NCBI GenBank assembly: GCA_900554595.1
Contig: USHZ01000062.1
Location: 1-10,524, forward strand
Length of the DNA: 10,524 nt
Source of the DNA: an uncultured Collinsella sp.
GTDB taxonomy: Bacteria; Actinomycetota; Coriobacteriia; Coriobacteriales; Coriobacteriaceae
Direction: 5' to 3'
In this document: piece by piece, positions 6,751-10,524 of the stretch
Layout of the letters: the number at the start of each line of letters is the position of its first letter
How positions within the stretch are numbered: the stretch's first letter is position 1
Notes under the pieces: model-generated
Seen by the model: the letters and a program-made list of their open reading frames with translations, nothing else
What the model was told of the DNA's origin: nothing
The model's database searches: none
Position numbers and translations under genes: made by a program

Positions 6751-8292
6751 CTATTCCGCATCGGCCACACGAAGCAGATACGCCACGCGCGTTGCGGCCG
6801 TGCATTTAAAACGCTCGTCCGCGCGAACGCCTGCGACCCATACCACGGCACCTCCCGGAGCCGTTCTCACCACAGGAACGCCCGCACGCTCAGAAACGGG
6901 AATACGAGCCTCGTTGAGCAGGTCGGACACCTTCTTACTTCGCCCACTCATGCCCAACGGACACATCACATCCCCCGGCGCGGGACCGTCTACCCACAGA
7001 CGCGCCAAACGCGCCTCGGCGGGAATCTCCCCGCGCGAGCCGGTGAGCATCCGTTCGTTATCGCAATCGGCAAAGCCCAGCGTCGCGGCATCCACCATAG
7101 CGGCCACCCCTCCGGCACCCGCGAGTTCGCGGGCACGGCGCACAATATCACACCCCGGCTCGACGGCCATCGTCTCTGCTACCAGGATGCGGCCCGCCCC
7201 CAGCGGCAATCGACCGGGAATGGTGACCCAATCGGCAACTAACCCCTCGCGCGCCGCCGGGGCCTTGAATGACAGCATGCCAAACTCCACGCGCGCATCG
7301 ATTCCCGCCGGCAGCGTGACCGAACCCGAGCCTTCGGCGACACAGGCGAGCACGCGCTCCACATGCCGCATCTCCGGGCGCGCGTCGGGGTCAATACGCT
7401 TAATTGCCAGTCGCACCATGCGCCGAGCAATCACCACCTCGGCCGCGGCCAGTCGGCGAGCGTCAAGGACCAGTGCGCCCGCCGCCTCCTTACGCAGGCA
7501 GCTTCGAAACGCCTGCGCGGAAAGCTGGGAAAGAAAGGCATCCTCATCGCCTAAGATCTCGCAGGCGGCGCCAATCGTCTTGCAGACGCTCGCGTTGCGC
7601 TGCGCTACCACCGGCATTACTCGATGGCGCACGTAGTTACGCAAGTACGACACGTCCTCGTTGCTCTCGTCCTCTCGCCACGGCTGACCATGCACCTGCA
7701 GATAGCCAACGAGCTCATCATGAGTCAGGTCGAGCAAGGGACGCACCACGATATTCCTCCGGCGAGGAATGCTCGATAGACCAGCGGGCCCCGAACCCTT
7801 AATCGCGTTCATCAAAAACGTTTCCGCGCGATCCGAAGACGTGTGTGCGGTGCAGATACGAGCCGCCGTTCGCGGTGCCCCCGTCTGGGCGCAGAGCTCG
7901 CGAACATACCTCCGTGCCGCGGCATAGCGCACCTCGCGGGCAGCCGCCTCGATATTGCCCGATTCATCATCAAAATAGGCATGCTCCACGCACAGCGGCA
8001 AGCCATATTGTGCGCATAGGCCGCGCACAAAGGCCTCGTCGCCATCGGATGCCTCGCCGCGCAGATGATGGTTCACATGCAGCACGTGCAGTCGCTCGCG
8101 CGCGATGGGGGCTACACCACGCCCATCCAGAATATCCAACTTTGATGTGCACGCCATAAGAAGCAAAGCCGTCGAGTCCGCACCACCTGATACCATGAGC
8201 ACCACGGGGGCAGCCGTCTGCCGCGTTGCCAGGGCTTTATCATCGGCCCACGATGCGACATGGTGTCCATAATGCTGAGATACCGTTGGCAT
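6751..8292 (-). CDS. tilS: tRNA(Ile)-lysidine synthetase TilS
   Basis: This 513-residue N-type ATP pyrophosphatase attaches lysine to C34 of the CAU-anticodon tRNA-Ile so that it reads AUA codons. Seen: the PP-loop SGGADS (35-40), HVNHHLRGE (72-80), TAHTSSDRAETFLMNAIKGS (148-167), RPLLDLTHDEL (184-194) and the W-x-x-DESN block (205-211). The C-terminal half (about 340-513) corresponds to the tRNA-binding substrate domains, with the CPLGMSGRSKKVSDLLNEAR stretch (444-463) typical of the family end. It is longer than the E. coli enzyme but within the range I would expect. The start at 8292 has an excellent GAGGAGG ribosome binding site 6 bases upstream. It is the first gene of a cluster with hpt and ftsH and diverges from the walJ-like gene. 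Confidence 0.95.
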   Translation of the reverse strand: MPTVSQHYGHHVASWADDKALATRQTAAPVVLMVSGGADSTALLLMACTSKLDILDGRGVAPIARERLHVLHVNHHLRGEASDGDEAFVRGLCAQYGLPLCVEHAYFDDESGNIEAAAREVRYAAARRYVRELCAQTGAPRTAARICTAHTSSDRAETFLMNAIKGSGPAGLSSIPRRRNIVVRPLLDLTHDELVGYLQVHGQPWREDESNEDVSYLRNYVRHRVMPVVAQRNASVCKTIGAACEILGDEDAFLSQLSAQAFRSCLRKEAAGALVLDARRLAAAEVVIARRMVRLAIKRIDPDARPEMRHVERVLACVAEGSGSVTLPAGIDARVEFGMLSFKAPAAREGLVADWVTIPGRLPLGAGRILVAETMAVEPGCDIVRRARELAGAGGVAAMVDAATLGFADCDNERMLTGSRGEIPAEARLARLWVDGPAPGDVMCPLGMSGRSKKVSDLLNEARIPVSERAGVPVVRTAPGGAVVWVAGVRADERFKCTAATRVAYLLRVADAE

Positions 8293-8340
8293 TTGCTTCC
8301 TCCTCTATTCGTTCGCACCCATTGTATCCTTTGGAATCTT
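8293..8340. promoter_or_regulatory. Compact 48-bp divergent promoter region of tilS and the walJ-like gene
   Basis: Reverse strand: TACAAT (8321-8326) lies 28 bases before the tilS ATG, with no good -35. Forward strand: TATCCT (8325-8330) overlaps it and would start transcription at or just before the ATG at 8341. Both promoters must fit in very little space. A promoter inside one of the coding ends is an alternative. Confidence 0.35.
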
Positions 8341-9150
8341 ATGTCTCGTCTGCACCTTCATATCCTTGGCAGCGGCTCAAAAGGCAACTGCGCGCTCATC
8401 GAAGGCCCCAGGGGGCTCATCATGATTGACGACGGTCTTTCTCGCCGCGAGACATTAAAACGCATGGCAGAACTGGGGCTCTCGGCAGACAACGTCTCGG
8501 CTCTTCTCATCACTCATGAGCATAGCGATCACATCAAGGGTCTCGATGTCTGGTGCAAGCACTGGCACGGCCCCCTCTTTGCCAGCAGGGGCACACTTTC
8601 GAGCAAAGAAAATCTTTCGTATCTGCCTGTCGAGGAATTCGATCCCGGTGACACCCTATCCATTGCCGGCATACACGTGCAAACCTACTCAACATCACAC
8701 GATGTCATCAATCCAGTCGGCTATCGATTCGACGCCCTCGATGATTCCATCGGCTTTGCCACCGACACCGGAGAGCTATCGAGCCAAGCCATGAACACCC
8801 TCAAAGATTGTCGAGTCCTCGCACTCGAAAGCAACCACGATGTGACCATGCTGCGCGAGGGAGAATATCCCCGCTTTCTTCAGGAGCGCATCCTGTCTGC
8901 AAGGGGACACCTCTCCAACGACCAAGCCGCCGAAGCCGCGCGCGAACTTGTTACCGATCGCACCGAACAGCTCATTGCCATGCATATCAGCCAAGATAAC
9001 AATCGCCCGAGCCTTACCGTCAAAAGCTACGCCAAAGCTCTAGCCGCAACCCTGGATGACGAGCTCGGCAGCTCCGCCACCCTTCTCCAAGGATCGCGAA
9101 AACTCTCGATACGCCCCGCAAGCCAGTATCGACCAGCAACCATTCAATAG
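8341..9150 (+). CDS. walJ: Metallo-beta-lactamase-fold hydrolase, WalJ/YycJ-like
   Basis: This 269-residue cytosolic MBL-fold protein opens with the family-typical ILGSGSKGN (8-16). The dinuclear metal site is HEHSDH (59-64), His120 in TSHD, Asp142 in TDTGE and His215 in MHIS. The segment ESNHD (163-167) and GHLS (189-192) are further YycJ hallmarks. Family members have been linked to nuclease activity: B. anthracis YycJ is reported as a 5'-3' double-strand DNA exonuclease. In Firmicutes the gene often sits with the WalKR two-component genes, but no such genes are seen here, so it is an orphan copy. I chose the ATG at 8341. The extension back to 8260 overlaps tilS antisense and reads unlike the family. 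Its ribosome binding site is weak (GGA, 5 bases upstream), which fits a near-leaderless transcript. Confidence 0.85.
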   Translation: MSRLHLHILGSGSKGNCALIEGPRGLIMIDDGLSRRETLKRMAELGLSADNVSALLITHEHSDHIKGLDVWCKHWHGPLFASRGTLSSKENLSYLPVEEFDPGDTLSIAGIHVQTYSTSHDVINPVGYRFDALDDSIGFATDTGELSSQAMNTLKDCRVLALESNHDVTMLREGEYPRFLQERILSARGHLSNDQAAEAARELVTDRTEQLIAMHISQDNNRPSLTVKSYAKALAATLDDELGSSATLLQGSRKLSIRPASQYRPATIQ

Positions 9151-9164
9151 ACTGTCCTAAACAG

Positions 9165-9200
9165 CAAAAGGGGCCGGGAATCGCTTCCCAGCCCCTTTTG
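9165..9200. terminator. Strong bidirectional intrinsic terminator
   Basis: The 10-base arms (9165-9174 and 9191-9200) are perfect complements. After one mismatch a 5-bp inner stem (GGGAA/TTCCC) closes a TCGC loop. CCCCTTTTGTTGTC gives the T-tail forward, and CCCCTTTTGCTG reverse. It serves the walJ-like gene and hsp20, which converge on it. Confidence 0.93.
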
Positions 9201-9232
9201 TTGTCATTTAATAGCGAAGAACACCAACGAAG

Positions 9233-9664
9233 TTAGTCGATGGAGATCTTCGTAACATTCTTCTTCTCGACGATCTTGGGAACCGTAACGGTAAGGATGC
9301 CGTCAGCGTACTTAGCCGAGAGGCCCTCGCTCGAAGCGTCCTTAAGATACACGCCACGCGTCGCGCTGTACGAGCTGAACTCCTTCTGCAGGAAGTTCTT
9401 GCCCTCGTTCCCCTCGTCTTCCTCGACATTTACGCTAATGGACAGACGGCCCTCGTTAAGCTCGACATCGATATCGTCCTTGGCAACGCCGGTCAAATAA
9501 GCCTTGACCTCATAGCCATCGCCCTTATCCTCAACGTCAACGGGGAACGCCTTAGAGGCAATCGAGCTGTTCGCTAGGTCGCTCATATCATCAAACAGAT
9601 CGAACAACGAGCTTGCAGAGGGACGAACGCCAAAAACCGAACGATAAGGAACCATGCTTGCCAT
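9233..9664 (-). CDS. Hsp20/alpha-crystallin family small heat-shock protein
   Basis: This 143-residue ATP-independent holdase chaperone binds unfolding cytosolic proteins and forms oligomers. The short N-terminal region (1-38, FDLFDDMSDL) is followed by the alpha-crystallin domain (about 39-133). That domain includes VEDKGDGYEVKAYLTGVAKD (44-63) and the signature ADGILTVTVPK (120-130), with a short C-tail ending in Ile-Ser-Ile-Asp. I chose the ATG at 9664 because GGAG lies 8 bases upstream. The open frame extends to 9697, but that extension contains the ribosome binding site and hairpin. The gene stands alone, converges on walJ and has an unusually structured, AT-rich leader, consistent with heat regulation. 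Confidence 0.93.
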   Translation of the reverse strand: MASMVPYRSVFGVRPSASSLFDLFDDMSDLANSSIASKAFPVDVEDKGDGYEVKAYLTGVAKDDIDVELNEGRLSISVNVEEDEGNEGKNFLQKEFSSYSATRGVYLKDASSEGLSAKYADGILTVTVPKIVEKKNVTKISID

Positions 9665-9670
9665 GTTTAC

Positions 9671-9710
9671 CACTCCTTTATAGGACTGCCGAGTCATCTT
9701 CTAGGTGACT
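9671..9710 (-). promoter_or_regulatory. Candidate RNA thermometer in the hsp20 5' leader
   Basis: In the reverse-strand RNA the ribosome binding site AGGA folds onto an upstream UCCU with an AUAA loop. A further A-U and C-G pair follow beyond a G-G mismatch (9671-9688). Just upstream a second imperfect hairpin has AGTCA/TGACT arms (9692-9710). Weak hairpins hiding the ribosome binding site are a known way to control small heat-shock genes, as in ROSE and fourU elements. This one is short and no homology is claimed. Confidence 0.35.
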
Positions 9711-9730
9711 GGGACTTCTTTTGACGCTCT

Positions 9731-9759
9731 TATATATGCCCACCCGGTGCTCATATATA
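9731..9759. promoter_or_regulatory. 29-bp operator-like dyad in the hsp20 promoter region
   Basis: Arms TATATATG (9731-9738) and CATATATA (9752-9759) flank a second inner dyad CACC-C-GGTG (9741-9749), centred on 9745. Only two pairs are mismatched. On the reverse strand the promoter-proximal arm reads CATATATAAG and could double as the hsp20 -10. A repressor binding this dyad would then cover the promoter. It does not match the CIRCE or HAIR consensus that I know. Another small palindrome, AGTACAGTACT, is at 9781-9791. Confidence 0.45.
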
Positions 9760-9836
9760 CATCGACTATAAAGTTTTTTGAGTACAGTACTATAAGCTTA
9801 TCTAAGTGCATATGACTCAGGTTTTAGGAAGGTTAA

Positions 9837-9872
9837 GGTTCTTTGAACCAGAGCTTAAATAACGAGTATGTC
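9837..9872 (+). promoter_or_regulatory. Possible promoter with overlapping palindrome before the membrane-protein gene
   Basis: The perfect 5-3-5 dyad GGTTCTTTGAACC (9837-9849) contains TTGAAC (9843-9848), a fair -35 element. TATGTC (9867-9872) follows at an 18-base spacing as a weak -10. Transcription would begin near 9879, before both the leader ORF and the main gene. The 277-base stretch 9665-9941 otherwise holds only the hsp20 leader, the dyads and this site. Confidence 0.3.
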
Positions 9873-9900
9873 CACAGCTACAAATAACAAGGGGCTTACA

Positions 9901-9933
9901 ATGAGCGCGTACACGTTGTTGGTAACGAGCTAA
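9901..9933 (+). CDS. Possible 10-residue leader peptide
   Basis: ATG at 9901 opens a frame encoding MSAYTLLVTS and stops at TAA (9931-9933). AAGGGG stands 6 bases before the ATG, a good ribosome binding site. The stop codon overlaps the AAAGGG site of the next gene, whose ATG follows 8 bases later, so ribosomes ending here could re-initiate downstream. The peptide has no run of one amino acid that would suggest classical attenuation. It may be chance. Confidence 0.35.
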   Translation: MSAYTLLVTS

Positions 9934-9941
9934 AGGGCATC

Positions 9942-10409
9942 ATGGACGACCAAAACCAGAACAATATGTTTATGCAGACGCAGGGGGAAGATACTTCCAA
10001 GCAGCCGCCACGGTTCCATCGCCCTCACATCTCGCAAGAGCCCATTAATGATCCAGAGCCCGAGTATGTGACGAGAAATCGATATCAAACGCTCGAGGAT
10101 GCCCAAACGGGACGTAAGCATATGGGCGTCGCATCGGGCGATCCCGTATATCTGAAAGATGCACCGTTATCAAAGAACAGTGCAATCAATAACGACCCGA
10201 CGAAAGCGCCCGCAACTCGGCAGCAAAGAGGTCCTCGACCTAAGCAAACCTTAACGCATTCGGCTCGTTATCTCGAGACTCCAAAACAAGGGAAAACGAT
10301 CTTCGTTTCATCAAGTAAACGACGTAAGCAGCATCGACTCCAATTCCTGCTTTTGATCATTGTGGTCATAGCAGTTGCCCTTGTGATTCGATTTATTGTC
10401 TTTAAATAA
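9942..10409 (+). CDS. Unrecognised small membrane protein with one C-terminal transmembrane segment
   Basis: I do not recognise this 155-residue protein. Residues 1-125 are hydrophilic, rich in Gln, Asn, Pro, Asp and Arg, with no obvious fold, and are probably disordered. A basic patch KRRKQHR (126-132) precedes a single hydrophobic helix (about 133-152), and the protein ends two or three residues later. By the positive-inside rule the long N-terminal part is cytosolic, a tail-anchored arrangement. There is no signal peptide and no cysteine. The ribosome binding site AAAGGG lies 5 bases before the ATG, so the start is well supported. Codons are less GC-rich than in the neighbours. The gene appears to stand alone, with a terminator at 10481. 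A role in scaffolding or cell-envelope assembly is possible but there is no direct evidence. Confidence 0.75.
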   Translation: MDDQNQNNMFMQTQGEDTSKQPPRFHRPHISQEPINDPEPEYVTRNRYQTLEDAQTGRKHMGVASGDPVYLKDAPLSKNSAINNDPTKAPATRQQRGPRPKQTLTHSARYLETPKQGKTIFVSSSKRRKQHRLQFLLLIIVVIAVALVIRFIVFK

Positions 10410-10414
10410 AAGCT

Positions 10415-10451
10415 CATTACCTATAAGCCCAACCGGGTTACAGGTGGAATG
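10415..10451. other. Imperfect stem-loop in the 3' region of the membrane-protein gene
   Basis: The arms CATT-ACCT-TAA-CCC and GGG-TTA-AGGT-AATG pair in order around an AACC loop. The stem is interrupted by an A/C mismatch, a bulged G and a GG bulge. No T-run follows, so it is not a standard terminator. A second small hairpin, TACAT-TGTG-ATGTA, follows at 10456-10469. It may be a 3' stability element or a decayed repeat. Confidence 0.3.
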
Positions 10452-10480
10452 CAACTACATTGTGATGTATTAACGCAAAA

Positions 10481-10508
10481 AAGGGGGAGGCCGCGAGGCC
10501 TCCCCCTT
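10481..10508. terminator. Strong hairpin terminator at the right edge, probably bidirectional
   Basis: Perfect 10-base arms GGGGGAGGCC (10483-10492) and GGCCTCCCCC (10497-10506) enclose a GCGA loop, with two further A-T pairs outside. The A-run at 10477-10482 gives TTTTTT on the reverse strand, so the better direction is reverse. This implies a leftward gene just outside the window. Forward, only TTCTCAATTC follows, which is still adequate to end the membrane-protein transcript. Confidence 0.88.
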
Positions 10509-10524
10509 CTCAATTCAGGCGTAC

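Noticed and set aside
6732..6756. Inverted repeat GAATAGC/GCTATTC at the tilS stop as a terminator
   Set aside because: It has only a 7-bp stem with an 11-base loop and no T-run on the reverse strand. The tilS-hpt-ftsH cluster is likely read through.
6602..7636. Forward open frame antisense to tilS (start at the hpt ATG edge)
   Set aside because: Low-complexity Ser/Arg/Ala/Thr translation, typical of an antisense frame in GC-rich coding DNA. TilS on the reverse strand is certain.
8260..8340. N-terminal extension of the walJ-like protein
   Set aside because: It overlaps tilS on the other strand, and the family begins directly at MSRLHLHILGSGSKGN.
9665..9941. CIRCE or HAIR heat-shock operators, a tRNA, or a riboswitch before hsp20
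   Set aside because: I found no match to the CIRCE or HAIR consensus and no cloverleaf or conserved riboswitch core. Only the dyads listed as features are present.
1..10524. CRISPR array, toxin-antitoxin pair, phage or restriction genes
   Set aside because: There are no spaced direct repeats, and no gene resembles nuclease, integrase, methylase or toxin families. All large genes have clear housekeeping identities.

Overview
The window looks like chromosomal housekeeping DNA from a GC-rich Gram-positive actinobacterium. A Coriobacteriia member such as Collinsella is my best guess. That rests on the strong G/C preference at third codon positions, clear AGGAGG-type ribosome binding sites, the tilS-hpt-ftsH gene order and the protein style. 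It is inference from memory, not a search. Nothing points to a phage, plasmid, CRISPR array or biosynthetic cluster.

Layout, left to right. (1) A forward TrmA/RlmD-family rRNA/tRNA uracil-C5 methyltransferase (47-1495) with a lysine-rich N-terminal extension. It converges on (2) a reverse PHP-domain metallophosphatase of the YcdX type (1574-2395), with a shared terminator between them. (3) A reverse class I/II PLP aminotransferase (2555-3745), with its own candidate promoter and terminator. (4) A 62-bp near-perfect palindrome (3805-3866) between the aminotransferase promoter and the ftsH terminator. It is the clearest repeat-like, possibly mobile, element here. (5) A reverse tilS-hpt-ftsH cluster (8292 down to 3915) ending in a strong intrinsic terminator. 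hpt and ftsH are one base apart. (6) Divergent from tilS, a forward WalJ/YycJ-like metallo-beta-lactamase-fold protein (8341-9150). (7) A reverse Hsp20 small heat-shock protein (9233-9664) that shares a bidirectional terminator with walJ and has a structured, AT-rich upstream region. (8) A forward unknown single-pass, tail-anchored-type membrane protein (9942-10409), preceded by a possible 10-residue leader peptide. (9) A strong bidirectional hairpin terminator at the right edge that probably also serves a reverse gene outside the window.

Functionally, TilS decodes AUA codons, Hpt salvages purines, and FtsH and Hsp20 handle membrane and cytosolic protein quality control. The tilS-hpt-ftsH order is common in Gram-positive bacteria. 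Most genes are separate transcription units with their own hairpin terminators. Several reverse genes share a TACAAT-type -10 hexamer a short distance before a strong ribosome binding site.

I found no convincing undescribed multi-gene system. The items most worth a second look are the 62-bp palindrome, the possible RNA thermometer and operator-like dyad in front of hsp20, and the leader peptide with the unrecognised membrane protein at the right end.
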